Positions 26,079 through 37,824 of a stretch of 64,000 nucleotides of DNA are shown here, one piece after another. Source of the DNA: Panagrolaimus kolymaensis (lineage: Eukaryota; Nematoda; Chromadorea; Rhabditida; Panagrolaimidae); contig JAJQJQ010000005.1 of assembly GCA_028622995.1 (NCBI GenBank), forward strand, positions 6,386,001 to 6,450,000. The letters are read 5' to 3'. The notes below the pieces were generated by a model, which saw only the letters and a program-made list of their open reading frames with translations, was not told the origin of the DNA and did no database searches. Each line of letters opens with the position of its first letter. Positions within the stretch are counted from its first letter, which is position 1. The position numbers were made by a program, and so were the translations under genes.

Positions 26079-26299
26079 AACAAATCTTCATCAAATATGA
26101 ATGATATATATTTTGCTGGACAAAATTTTCATCCTTCAACAACCTTATTTTTTTTTATCAATGAAACATTCGGGTTTTTATTAAAAGTGCAGAAGCTGCT
26201 GCTGCTACTATTATTATTATTTTAATAAATCTTCTTCCAATATATTGCTATAATCTTGCCACCAAATGGAAGATGATGATTATACAACCATATATTTTA

Positions 26300-26318
26300 C
26301 ATCCATCCATCCATCCAT
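26300..26318. repeat. CATC microsatellite
   Basis: Four and a half tandem copies of CATC in the 3' flank of the small membrane-protein gene. Confidence 0.9.
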
Positions 26319-26875
26319 TGATTCCATGAATCAATCTTTAAATATTTATTTTAAACAATCTAATAACGGGGAGTTGTTTTGTTATTTTGCAAAGAATTTT
26401 AATTGTTATTTTTTGAATTTTATTAATAATAAAAAATTGTTAAAAAAAACCTAATAAAAAAATATATTTTGAAAGTCGTTTGATTTGAAAAACAAGGAAA
26501 TTCGAAGCATCTAAAAAGAGAAAAAAGTAAAGATTGAATTAGAAATGAGTCGTATTTGTACAGTTGAAAATTGCAATCAAACCTAAAAACAGTGATTTTT
26601 CTGCTACCATTATTATTCTGATTCATATTGCTTTTGGGTTTTTTATTGCTGAAGTTGCATTTTTTTGTTTTTAAGAAACAACCAAAGAATAAATGCGTTT
26701 TCTTTCTTCTTTCAAACAAGAGCCTTCATCGACCTCTTCTCTCCTTACCCAAAAAAGTGCGCCTTGGTTGGTCAACGTCGGTCGTGCTCTTCTTCATATG
26801 GGACTTCGCCGCTGTATGTCGAGAAAAAAGCAATGTTTTTTTGCACGTGAACATCTCCTGCATTTTTTAGTGTTC

Positions 26876-27010
26876 TTAAAGGACCATATTCATTTGCTTC
26901 CCTTTTCAAACTCGCGGCTGGATATTCGTCCCCACAAGCGCCCACACTTTGCGTGGTCGAATATCCAGCCGCGAGTTTGAAAAGGGAAGCAAATGAATAT
27001 GGTCCTTTAA
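26876..27010. repeat. Perfect foldback element (53-bp arms, 29-nt loop) bounded by TTAA
   Basis: Two arms, 26876-26928 and 26958-27010, are exact reverse complements over 53 bp. They are separated by 29 nt that hold a partial inner CCAC/GTGG pairing. Each outer end reads TTAAAGGACC, so the whole unit is bounded by TTAA, the target of piggyBac-type insertion. The element is richer in G and C than its surroundings. It has no coding capacity. The best reading is a small non-autonomous element (MITE or foldback) that inserted recently, as the arms show no mismatches. A sequencing or assembly snap-back is the main alternative. Confidence 0.8.
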
Positions 27011-28036
27011 AAAAGAAAAAGAAAAGAAAAATGGAAAATAGCATAGCTTTTCAAGAAAATTAAGAAGAAGGGATGTTTACAGTTTTTATTTTGATTTATT
27101 GAAAAACAGCAACTTTAAGTTTGATTTGTAATGGTTGTTGTTATTTTTATTTTTTTAAATATTGGTAAATAAATATCTCTCAGCATCAGAGGATATAAAG
27201 ATATTTAAGTTTGCTTTTCAATTTTGCAATAAAAAAAAACAAAGTGATGGCAGATTTATTTTGTTTGGAGAGAGTTAATAAAAGTAGCATAAAAAAACAA
27301 CAACAATAACGAGTTCATAACAGAAAGATTGTTGTCATTTGTTTGTCGAGTTATTGAAATCAAAATCTGCGATATATTTTTTAAAGCAAACTTGAATTTT
27401 TTTGAAATGGTTAAAATTTGCAGTACATTTTTCCTAAATAATTTTTTGTTTCATTTTTAATCGATATTGAAATGGCGTGATCGCTGCAACCTTTTGACTT
27501 TCAAAGGCGATTAAAAAAATTCATCACAGAAACAATCGCAATTGCAACAATCTCCTTTCAAAACAATAAAGTTGGTTAAGCCGACGACAACGTGCTTTTT
27601 TGTCCTTCTCACTCACATGTTCATGAAGATTATCTATGTATGATAAGAAAACTTTTTCCTTTTATTAGCAAAAAATGAGTAAAAACTTATAGCTTTATTT
27701 TTTTTCACGCAGACATCACATTTGTTATTTTTCCAGGATCAATAAAAAACAAGGGTGAAAACTTTTAGCTAAAAAAAACAATAAATCCACCTTTCACCAT
27801 CAACAACAATATATAAAATCATAAGGAAGTTGTTTCTGTCTATTTTTAACCTCGAGGTTATTCATTGCAAGAAAATTCTTCTTCTTTTTTGCAAAAAAAT
27901 TTCAAGACTGCACACAAAATTATTTCATAATTTTTTTTTATAACTCAGCTTCAAAAATAAAGAAAAAATAATTTCAAAAGGATGGACGACTTTTATAAAA
28001 AATAAAAAAAAGTGTCAGACATAAATGTTGCTATAG

Positions 28037-28050
28037 CACGTGAACACGTG
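28037..28050. promoter_or_regulatory. Pair of CACGTG E-boxes
   Basis: Two CACGTG hexamers two bases apart, at 28037-28042 and 28045-28050, about 1 kb before the CCCH gene start. This is the palindromic site of Myc/Max/HLH-30-type bHLH factors. One such site every few kilobases is expected, but two adjacent in AT-rich DNA is less so. No function is demonstrated. Confidence 0.3.
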
Positions 28051-29090
28051 GTTCCTCTTCCATCTTTCTAAAAAAAAAAACAACGAATGTCAATCATGAA
28101 ATGACTCACAATAGTTAAAAAAATTTATTTTGAGGGGTTAAATTCAAGAATAAAAAAAGAAAAAGTTTTTTGTTGGAAAAATCAAAATTGGTCAATGTCA
28201 TTTTTTCAAAAATAGTCATTATTGAAAATAAACGTGGGAGAAAAGGCACACAAAAAGGTGTTATTACAGTACATCGAAACCAATCTATTATCGCAAAAGC
28301 GTAAAAAACAGAAGTAAATATTAAATAAAAGCTGCTATTCAACTTTAAAAAATAACACCCATTATTTCTTGCATAAATAAAAGTTGATTCAATCTTCTAA
28401 TATTTTTATTTGTTTTACGGTAATTGTTTGATTATATTTTATCCATTTTCTATTTGATTTTGATAATGTTCTTCACAACTTATTTAGCTAGTAAAATCGA
28501 ATTCATAATAAATGAACAACCATTGAGTTTTAAATATATGGATTTAAACGAACGTTTCAACTGTTGATCATCATTGAAGAATTTTTTGCAGACGATTACG
28601 CGCGCTTTCATTGCATTTTGCCACTAATGTGTGCGAATGGGAAGAAGCGTCGAGAGCCTTTTTTAGGGTTTTCATTGCATTCTTTTTTTTTTCTTCATTG
28701 TTCAATCTTCAAAGTTGCTGTTTCATTCAAAGAATCTTGTTTTTGTTGTTTGTGGATCAGAAAAAATTAATAAAATCAAAATCAACTCATTTATTTTTAT
28801 CGTTTTGTTATGTATTCCTCGCGATTTTACAAGCAATTTTGCTATCAAATTTTTCTAAATTCAATAAAATATTAATGTTTTTATCTTTCTAGATTTATCA
28901 AAAACTTTTATAATCTGATTTCTTTTGCTTCAATTTCAAATCAAAGGTATGTACAAAAAACTTAATTAACATATTTGCTAAAAACTTGATGATTTTTTTT
29001 TTCAGTGAAACATTTTAAAGTTCATTTGGACTTCTTACTGTGTTCTTTCATCGTGAAACTACAAAGCAGCAATCAATCAAACAAAACAGG

Positions 29091-30705
29091 ATGATCAAAG
29101 TTGAAGTTAGTGATATTGCAACAAGATTGGCAGAAAAGCTTCGAAAATATAGCCAACCTGGTGAAAATGTTATTAAAATTGAAGTGGGCCCAACAATAAA
29201 TAACAAGGAAGAAGAGCATGCTGATGTTGAAAAGCCTGAAACTTTAGAAAAAGGTGAAGTGCTTGATGACCGCGAAGATGTATGTCATAAAGAAAAATCA
29301 AGAAGCCCTTTTGTGCAAAAAAGCGAAACATGGAGAAATCAGGAACAAAGTAAAATTAATTTATACCTATCTTTTTCTTATGTCTTGTTTATCATTCAGG
29401 TTTTGATGATGCTCGTATTTCAACTTCAGGTGATGGTGGTATGATTTCAGCTTCAGATGACGGAATAGCTTCGAACACGCCTCCTCCATCTTTGCCTGCT
29501 AAATTATCCAAACGTGATAAACAAAAAGCAGAAGTTGGAAATTTGATTTGTAAATTTTACCGTGAAGGTCGTTGTCGAAAAGGTGACTTATGCTCCTATA
29601 GCCATAATGCATCAGATTCTGGTTGCCATCCTGAATTATGCCCACTCTATCTCAATGGTCTTTGCAATCAAGGTTTGAGATGCAACTTTCTTCATGGTGA
29701 ATTTCCTTGTAAATATTTTCATCTTAACAAATGTGAAGATTCTAAATGTCGTTTTTCTCATCAACCACTCGATGAATACACGAAACCTCTCTTTGACGGT
29801 GTAAGTGTTCTTGCTGTTTCATTAAGATTTAATTTAAAGCTTTATTTTAGGATTTGGAAAGCGATGTATCAGCCAACTTTACACCGTTGTCATCTCGGCG
29901 TAAAGATTCTCGATCAATGGATTATCATTCAACGCCTCAAACATTCAATCGTGTGTCTTCACCTCATGAATTTTTACGGCCGTCATCTCGTAAACAATCT
30001 CACTCTGAAATGAAAACTATGAAGAATCTTCTTTCTGCTGTTGCGTTTGATATTCCAACTATAACTCCATATCGTCCGGCTTCACCACATCATGCATTTT
30101 CAAAACCTTTATCTAAGAAACCTATCAGATCACCAACAAGCTTCAATAAATATGGATCTCGTCGAACAGCTGCCTCTTATTCACCTCCACCACCTCGTAA
30201 ACAATATCAATCTGAAAACGTTACTATGGATAATCTTCGTTCTCCTGTTGCTTTTGATATTTCAACGAATCAAAAATTCAATCATGTGACTTCTTCACCT
30301 TATGCATTTTCACAATCTTTTGCTAAGAAACCTGTCAAACCGCCAACATTCTACAATAAACATGCATCTCGTCGCACAGCTACACCATATTCACGTCCTT
30401 CATATCATAAACAATCTCAATCTGAAAACGTTAATATGGAGAATCTTCTTTCTGCTGTTGCGTTTGATATTCCAACTACAACTTCAAACTTCTATCGTCG
30501 GTCTTCACCACCTCATGCATTTTCAAAACGTTTATCTAAGAAACCTCTCAAAACACCATCAAGCTTCAATAAACATGGATATCGTCGAACAACTGCATCT
30601 TATTCACCTCCTCCACCTCGTAAGCAATCTCAATCTGAAAACGTTGCTATGGAGAATCTTCTTTCTGCGGTTGCTTTTGATTTGCCAAATATGCATACTT
30701 CTTGA
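29091..30705 (+). CDS. Triple-CCCH zinc-finger protein (ZC3H4/6/8, Suppressor-of-sable type) with repeated tail
   Basis: Three exons (29091-29349, 29400-29800, 29851-30705) give 504 residues. Three adjacent CCCH fingers lie about residues 125-200: CKFYREGRCRKGDLCSYSH, CPLYLNGLCNQGLRCNFLH and CKYFHLNKCEDSKCRFSH, spaced C-x7-C-x5-C-x3-H twice and C-x7-C-x4-C-x3-H. This arrangement is that of ZC3H4/ZC3H6/ZC3H8 and fly Suppressor of sable, nuclear RNA-binding proteins that restrict unproductive transcripts. The N-terminal part is acidic. The tail carries three near-complete 69-71-residue repeats plus partial copies, ending each time in SENVxMENLLSAVAFDIP. The last exon is one long repeat exon. 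Confidence 0.82.
30019..30705 (+). repeat. Coding tandem repeat in the CCCH protein tail
   Basis: Three units (30019-30225, 30226-30435, 30436-30648) and a final partial unit (30649-30705), each 207-213 bp, in frame. Each unit encodes M-x-NLLSAVAFDIP, an AFSKxLSKKP block, a SFNKHGxRRT block and SYSPPPPRKQSQSENV. Unit 2 is the most divergent and units 1 and 3 the most alike. A degraded unit precedes them, at about 29880-30018. Length changes are multiples of three, so the frame is kept. Confidence 0.85.
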
Positions 30706-31749
30706 TGACCATGTTCTTTTTTCTATTTTTTCTTTTTGTTTACTAGTTTTATTGTTAACGGTTTGGTTTGTATGTAATTAAATTTTGTTCTATTTTGAAT
30801 TTGTACTACAACTTTATATTTACAAATTTTTATGTCCCATTTTTAGTTTTTTTCTAACAATGGCGTCCTTGTATTTGCTTCAGAGATTTCAGCAAAGGCA
30901 TTGTCAGTTTTTATTTTCAATTGATCCATGATTTTATCAGAATCAGTTTCTTTTCGTTTTATCTTGGCTTTCATATATTATTTATTATATTTCCCTAATC
31001 CATAACACATCGCTTCGTCGTCTCTGTTCTTATCTGTAATTATTTATTTTATAACTCTAATCTAACAATATCCAACAATACCATGAAAGCCAAAAATATA
31101 CTTTCAAGCTAAAAAAATTGAAAATTTAATGAAACAATCTTAAAACGAAAACGATTTCAATGATACTAGCAGTTGTGTCAAAATATATTTTCCAATAAAG
31201 CATCTTTCAAACTGCAAAATATTGTGCAATCTTTTCAATTGTGTTACGCCCTCATTATTTTGATCATCGACCATCATGCATGCAATCTCGTGTTAGCGCA
31301 TTATTTTTTTTTTACATTAGCCGTACTTTTATATTGTCACCCTGTTTTTAGTGTAATTTTTTACAACGGTTTTTACCAATCGATTTCAATAAACAGCTAT
31401 TTTTCCACTAATATCCGCAAAGCTATGTATGTCATTGAAATAAACCAGGATTCAATGTAATTTCAGCATCTTTCTGCGCAGCACACTCTTATGCGGTCAT
31501 CACATGACTCTCTCCTCGTTGACACGAAATCCAATTGTTCGCTCATTCATTTTTCCTCTATTTTTCTTTTCTTCTTTTTTTTGTTGTTCGGGTTAATAAA
31601 ACCACCACATTTTGTTCATTTTCTTTATTGATTTTAATCAGTTAAAAAATTTTAGACAGCTGCATATTTCTGCTCGCTTAAACTTTAATTTTTTCACCCT
31701 TAAATTTATTGCTAAAAAGCTTTTTAAAAGAACTTCCTTTGAAATCAAC
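30706..31749. other. Intergenic, no gene seen
   Basis: About 1 kb of AT-rich DNA between two plus-strand genes. It contains the 3' end of the CCCH gene and, at its right end, the untranslated leader of the R3H gene. Open frames here are short and lack features. Confidence 0.55.
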
Positions 31750-32906
31750 ATGGGTGTCATCAAGCCTCGACAAAAAGTTCGCATTGAAGATGTTCCCATT
31801 GATTACAGAGAGTAATTTATTTCACCTCATATTATTATGAAATTATTGTATTTCATTTCAGTTACGTTTTCTCTGATTCTGAATTTGCCACTGAATCTGA
31901 AAATGATATAGACCCAGCTGATGTTCGCGCAATTCGGGCTGTCGTAGCTCAAGATGAAAAAAAGAAAAAGAAGACCCGACAAGAGCGGGTTCTTCGCCGC
32001 TTTCAACGTGCAGCTGGCAACATTGGTAGCGATGGGGTAAACATAAAACCTCACATGGGATCCAAAAAGAGAAGACGCGTTGAAAATGGTAGTCATAGAT
32101 TTTTTGTGTACCATACTTTACTTCTTCTGCTTTTAGCTCATTTAATCTTGAATCATGCCGATCAAGATGATATCTGTGAAGATTTTTCTGATATGGCGCC
32201 TCATATTATCACCGCATTTTCTCGTCTTTTCTTAGACAAAAATTCAATGGAAATGTGGCAATCCTTTATGGATAAATCCGAGGAGGATCAAGAAAAGTTT
32301 CTTGAAGAACTTGAATATAATCATCAAGGAACGGCAAGTGAGGATAGCTTTGAGCATGTATTAGGTGGAAAACCAATTAAAATTCCGAAATCGTACAAGT
32401 CGATGACCGATGAGGAGAAGCGACGGTGTAAGTTTATTATCGCTTTTGGGAGGTCGTCCGTTATTGGGTTTCTTCTATAGATCATCCAGCTTATTCTGCT
32501 CATGCATGTTTTGAAAAGCTGGACAATAAGCATAAAAGCATATTAAGCCGCAAGCGAGGTGTCCCATATGTAATGTTGGATGAATTGGAGGAGCGACTGA
32601 GAGACTTTTTCCAATCTCAATCCAATGGTGTTTGGATTGATATAGTAAGATATTTGGGTTTCTCAAAACGTTGTATATTTAAATAAATGTTTACAGATTG
32701 AAGGTTCCCATACTCGCATTTATGTCCACGCTCTTTCCAACTTTCTTTCTCTGACCTCTTCAAGCTTGGCGGGTGATAGCGGTGGTAAAATGATGGAAAT
32801 TAGAAATCGAAGAAAAATCTTTATGCCGCCTTATGAACACCTTGTACCATTTCTTCATCGTCGACAAGGCAAGAGTCTTTGCATCGATGATGGCGTTAAC
32901 TTTTAA
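31750..32906 (+). CDS. R3H-domain protein, R3HDM4-like
   Basis: Five exons (31750-31811, 31862-32088, 32137-32427, 32481-32644, 32697-32906) give 317 residues. Similarity to vertebrate R3HDM4 runs through a central block (MEMWQSFMDKSEEDQEKFLE), a segment HPAYSAHACFEKL, the R3H-like region LEERLRDFFQSQ...IYVHALSNFLSLTSSS, and NRRKIFMPPYEHLVPFL near the end. R3H domains bind single-stranded nucleic acid; the R3HDM4 role is poorly known, and the protein is likely nuclear given KKKKKTRQERVLRR and KKRRRVE. The annotated stop follows GKSLCIDDGVNF. A GC donor (CAAG|GCAAGA at 32869) would join in phase to an exon-like stretch at 32954, replacing the last 12 residues. Confidence 0.72.
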
Positions 32907-32953
32907 ACACATACAAAAAAACATGTTATGGTGATTGATACTTTATAAATTAG

Positions 32954-33691
32954 CATTTCGTCGTGCTGGTCACCAACCTATCGTGTATGTACATTTGTAT
33001 CAATTTTCTTTATATGTTTTTTATTGAAAATAAATAATGTGTTAGCAAACGAATTATCGTGTCATATACAATCAAATTAAAAGTTAGGATATGATAGTAT
33101 TACAGAAATCCCAAATTAACTAAAGTTTGTTATGCCAAATATTTTTAGTGGTGATTTTAATCTTTTGAACTCTATGGTTTAAAGAAATCTTATAGAGGCG
33201 TGGACATTTTTTATTGGTTCATGGATATTTTTCAACGCGGTCATATCAAGTTTGTGCATGCACATCCCCGACTGAAAAGGATGGATGAGAATGGACATCA
33301 TCAGCAAGGCATTGATTTATAAAACAGAATGCTCTGAAAATGTACTTTGTTCTTACACAATTTTCGTTGTTTATGATGTTCTTTGCCCGCTTTTTTTTAG
33401 CAATCATTGATCAGTAGTTTCTTTCTTTTTGATGCGATTTTTTTCTTTCTTTCGTGAACGACATGATGGTACTAATTTTAAAAAGAGAAAACCTAAATTA
33501 AGAAATAGTCTTTTATCGCCAAAGAAAAGGATTTGGTGAATAATTTTCCGTAGTGTTGGAATATTAAATATAAAAAAAGAAATTTTCCACTTTTGAAATT
33601 TGTTAGTCGTTTATTAGTTTTAATTTTTTTAGAAAAAGTTGATCCTGGTTTGGAAGCTTTCATAGAAGCAGCTAATCATTTTCAATGCTAG
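32954..33691 (+). pseudogene. Exon-like remnants, possibly of a Regnase/NYN-type nuclease
   Basis: Three coding-like pieces follow the R3H gene. One, 32954-32984, lies between an acceptor (AAATTAG) and a GTATGT donor and reads FRRAGHQPIV. A second begins at an acceptor before 33149, reads VGDFN, then shifts frame and continues as ELYGLKKSYRGVDIFYW and FQRGHIKFVHAHPRLKR to a stop at 33319-33321. A third, 33637-33691, follows an acceptor and reads KVDPGLEAFIEAANHF to a stop. The order PIV-D-N...YRG...RGH...PR recalls the NYN nuclease domain of Regnase/N4BP1 proteins, from memory only. The frame break and early stops suggest a decayed gene or a decayed 3' part of the R3H gene. Confidence 0.35.
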
Positions 33692-34759
33692 TTTGGTGGA
33701 AGTGTGAAAGTAAAATAACGGCTTTTCTAACTAAAAAACAACATTTAACTTGATGATGATAATCAGTTAAATTTTTAAGTGATCATTCAATGTGCTGATC
33801 ATTTGAAGAAAAAGAAAAAAAATGCTTCACTTAAAAAATAGCAATGCAAAGAAAGGATGCAGTTTTTTTGTCGTTTGTTTGTCGATTTTTTTGTTGTTGT
33901 TCTGCTTCTGTTGAGTGCGACTGCCTCCAAAAAATAAAATGTACTTTGTCCTCTCTCGCTAGTTCTGTTTTAGTTTGTTGAATGCTCTTCTTGCATAGTC
34001 TCAGTTTTGTTATACGTCAAAGCTTTTTTTCCGTGTTAAAAGTAAAAAGAAAAAATGAAGAACAGCAGCATTGCAACTCATCAGAAGCTGACGCGGTTTT
34101 TTTCTTCTTCTGGATATAATTTTAGCAGCACGTGGCAGCATCCTCTTTTTTTTTTCGGAAGGCGTGTCAAATAAAGTCCATCGAGAGAGAGAAAAAGATT
34201 GATACTTTGATCGACCTTACTTTTTTTGTTCATTCAAAAAAGTTTAACAGTTCAACTATTTATATCAAAAACTTTTCTTAAAAAACTTGAACATAATTCC
34301 TTTTCGGTGAAATGTTAATTTTTTGTTATATCATTTCCTGAACTTTTCATCTCATTTTTATCCATGCAAAATTTTGTTGTTTTGTATTATCACGCTTTTT
34401 CATTTACTGGACGTCTTCGCTCGCTTTAGTCGTCATCGTCGTCGTCGTTGCTTGTGTTCAATCAAAAACGTTCTTTGTTCGATCATCCACGCGCTCTTTT
34501 TTTCTGGTAACAAGATTGTTTACGTTTTTTTATTGCTTCGTATATAAGAACCACTAATTAATTTCCTTTATTTTGTCGAATTTTTTTATATTGTACATAT
34601 TAATTTTAGATCAAGGAAATTATCTTCGTGTGGACCTTGGAAAGATCTCGAAATATTTGGGGAAGGCCATCAAGTGCTACTAACTGATCATCGTCTCCTG
34701 TCTCCTAATAAAGAAACAAGAACTTTTGTATATATCTAATCTCTTCCTATTTGGGCATT
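33692..34759. other. Intergenic and CPT1 leader
   Basis: AT-rich with no gene. An acceptor (TTAATTTTAG) ends at 34609 and starts a 150-nt 5' untranslated exon that leads into the CPT1 start, so CPT1 has a spliced leader exon, cis or trans. A short CGTCGTCGTCG run lies at about 34435. Confidence 0.5.
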
Positions 34760-37700
34760 ATGGCTGAAGCCCATAGTATTTCGGCATTGAGTTTGAGTTT
34801 AACTCATGATGGTATCTCTGTTTCATATGATCAAGAACTTCTTCGTGATATATGGCATGCTTTTTCTCGTGGTTACAAAAGACGCTTATTAAGGTTTAAA
34901 GTAAGTTTTTTTTATAGCCGTTATAATAATAATTACAAAATTATCCTTTATTTTAGAATGAATTTGTTGCTGGTATTTTTCCTGTAAATCTCTCATCCTT
35001 GGTCCTTGTTATTGGTATTGCAATAGTATTAGCTTTTTTCAATATGGATAATACATTGGGAATAGCAAGCTTCCTTAGAAACTACGTATTTTATTACATC
35101 TTCGGGTAAGGTCTTCTTGTCTATATATTTAATTCCATTAGTGAAAAGAGAAAATGTTTTTTTGTTGAATTTATTTTTAACGTCTGTTATTAGATAACGT
35201 GCTGTCATATTTCTTTTTGCGGGAAAATGTTCGTTGTTGTTCTCTCTGAATGACTGACAAATGTTAAAGTTGACCTGATTTTTTCGGAGAGAAGGAAAAG
35301 ATAAACCCCGTGCTCTTTTTTTGTTGTTTGAAACTATTCTTGAGGATTGATGACGGAGTATTTTGAACACGAGAACACATTATTTAAACACATGAGTTGG
35401 AAAAAAATGTGACATAAATTTTTCTTTTAACATTCATCTTTTTTAGTGCTGGATTTATCTCAAAATATCTTGCTGTAACAATTTCTGGAACCTTATTATG
35501 GCTCTTGTTGATCCAACTCCTGCGTCTTTCAATCAAAACTTTGTTGTCTTACAAGTTTGTGTTTATTATTAACTTCTGCCTCTAATTTATTTTTTCGAGG
35601 GGTTGGATGTACGAAAATCCTCATCAAAAATCTATTTCAACAACCACGAAGTTATGGTTTCAATTGTTGCACTTGATCTCGAAAAGTCAACCTATGCTCC
35701 ACTCTTTCCAAGGTGCCCTTCCTCGTCTACCATTGCCATCATTGGATGAAACGCTACAAAGACATTTGCTCTCGCTCAAACCAATTACTAGTGAAAAAGA
35801 CTACAAGGAAATTGCTGAATTATCTGAAAAATTCCGTAAAGGATTAGGTAAGTACTTTTTTTAAAACTTTATTTTCTTTTAACAAGTATTTTTTAAAGGT
35901 CGTCGCCTTCAACGCTATCTCACCATCAAGTCATGGCTCTCAACAAATTATGTCACAGATTGGTGGGAAGAATTTGTTTATCTTCGCCAACGTTCACCTA
36001 TTATGATCAACAGCAACTACTATGGATTTGACACGTTGAACTTGCATCCAACTAATAGTCAAGCTGCTCGTGCTGCTAACATTACTTGGGCTGCTTGCCG
36101 ATTCCGTCGTCTCGTTGAACGTCAAGAAGTTTCACCGTTTTCCATCGCTCCTAAAACTAAAGTTCCTTTTTGTATGTTACATTTTTATTTGTTTTACATC
36201 TTTACGTTATCCCATTTTAGGTACCATGCAATATCAACGTTTGTTCAACAGCTGTCGTATTCCTGGTGAAGAAGCAGATCAATTCAGACATTGGGATGAT
36301 ATCAAGCACGTTGCTGTTTATTGTAAAGGTTGTTGGTTCAAGCTACCGATTCATAATGGCAAAAGACTTTTGGAACCTGCTGAACTTCAAGATGCTTTTC
36401 AACAAATCCTCAGTGGTGATCTTTCTCCTGCTCCTGGTGAAGAAAAACTTGCCATCTTTACTGCTGGTGAACGAACTCATTGGGCTACAGCTCGTAAAAA
36501 GTTCTTCAATGCTGGTGTAAACAAAACCTCTCTTCGTGTCATTGAACGTGCTGCATTTGTTATTATTTTGGATGAAAATGAACATGATTATGATCCAAAT
36601 GATTCATCAAAACTTGATGCATTTGCCCATAATTTGCTTCATGGCAAAGGGTATGATCGCTGGTTTGATAAATCCATTAACTTTATTATCCTTAAAAATG
36701 GTAAATGTGGTATCAACACCGAACATTCATGGGGCGATGCTGCTGTAACTGCTCATGCTGTCGAATACATTCTTCTCAATGATTTGATCCGACAAGGCTA
36801 TGACAAAGATGGTAATTGTGTCGGAATTAAAGATGTTGTAATCCCAGCTGAACGTCTCCAATGGCAATTGGATGACACCGTTCAAAGTCATATGGAAGTT
36901 TCGATGAAAGTTGCTCAAGGTCTTATTGATGATGTTGAAATGGCTCTTCTCGTTTGGACCGAATTTGGAAAAGGTTTCATTAAACAATTAAAAATTTCTC
37001 CAGATGCTTTTCTTCAAATGTGTCTTCAATTAACTTACTTTAGAGTATGTTTAAATTTTTGAGCTCTTAGCGTTATGATATATTTTTCAAAATTTTTTTT
37101 TCAGAATCAACACAAATTTTCCTTAACTTATGAAGCTTCCATGACACGTTTGTTTAGAGAAGGTCGTACTGAAACTGTTCGTTCATGTACCATTCAATCC
37201 AGTGACTTTGTTCGTTCTATGCTTGATAAAGATTGTCCTCCTGAAGAACGTCTTCGCTTCCTTCGCCTTGCATCTGAACGTCATCAAGAACTTTATCGTG
37301 ATGCTATGACTGGCCGTGGAATTGATCGTCATCTCTTTGCTCTCTATGTTGTTCAACGTTATCTTGAAGAAGAATCACCGTTCTTTAACAAAATTTTCCC
37401 TCCAACCTATCTTCTATCAACTTCTCAAACTCCTCTTAATCAATGTGAAGAAGATATTAAAGATTTATCTCTTGATGCTCGTAATTCCTTGGTATGTTTT
37501 TAATTAATTTGTTTTATATTTACTGAAACTTTTCTTATTTTAGGTTACTGCTGGTGGTGGTTTTGGCCCAGTTGCTGATCGTGGTTATGGCGTTTCATAC
37601 ATCATTGCTGGTGAAAATCAAATTTCTTTCCATATTTCTTCCAAGAAATCTGCTGACAATACTGTATGTTGTTTCACACATTTGTTTATATATTTATTTT

Positions 37701-37824
37701 TTATATTTTTTAGAGCTCAAAGAAATTCCGCGAAGATCTCACTCAATCATTACGGGATATGCATGGTCTATTTTCTAATGAAAAGCGTAAATCTGTCTCA
37801 AATGGGAAAATGAAGACTAAATAA
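34760..37824 (+). CDS. cpt-1: Carnitine O-palmitoyltransferase 1
   Basis: Nine exons (34760-34900, 34957-35105, 35447-35554, 35600-35847, 35899-36171, 36221-37044, 37105-37491, 37544-37663, 37714-37824) give 786 residues, like animal CPT1 (about 770). It transfers long-chain acyl groups from CoA to carnitine on the outer mitochondrial membrane, the entry step of fatty-acid oxidation. The CPT1 N-terminus ([12 protein letters not shown]) is present, the region that senses malonyl-CoA in the family. Two membrane segments lie about 55-75 and 97-125. The catalytic His is His475 in [25 protein letters not shown] matches the conserved C-terminal block. Intron 2 is 341 nt; the others are short. One acceptor is GAG (before 35600). 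Confidence 0.96.

Larger units (their letters stand above)
26079..29090. other. Long intergenic region with foldback element
   Basis: 3 kb between the small membrane-protein gene and the CCCH gene. It holds a short CATC repeat, a perfect foldback element and a CACGTG pair (listed separately). An acceptor (TTTTTTTTTTCAG) ends at 29005, 85 bp before the CCCH start, so the 5' untranslated region begins there by cis or trans splicing. No coding frame is convincing. Confidence 0.55.

Noticed and set aside
26693..27044. Frames running through the foldback element on both strands
   Set aside because: They follow from the inverted repeat itself; no start context or splice sites and no known protein.
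30092..30781. Leu/Ile/His-rich frames in the CCCH tail
   Set aside because: Out-of-frame readings of the tandem repeat; the in-frame product continues the CCCH protein.
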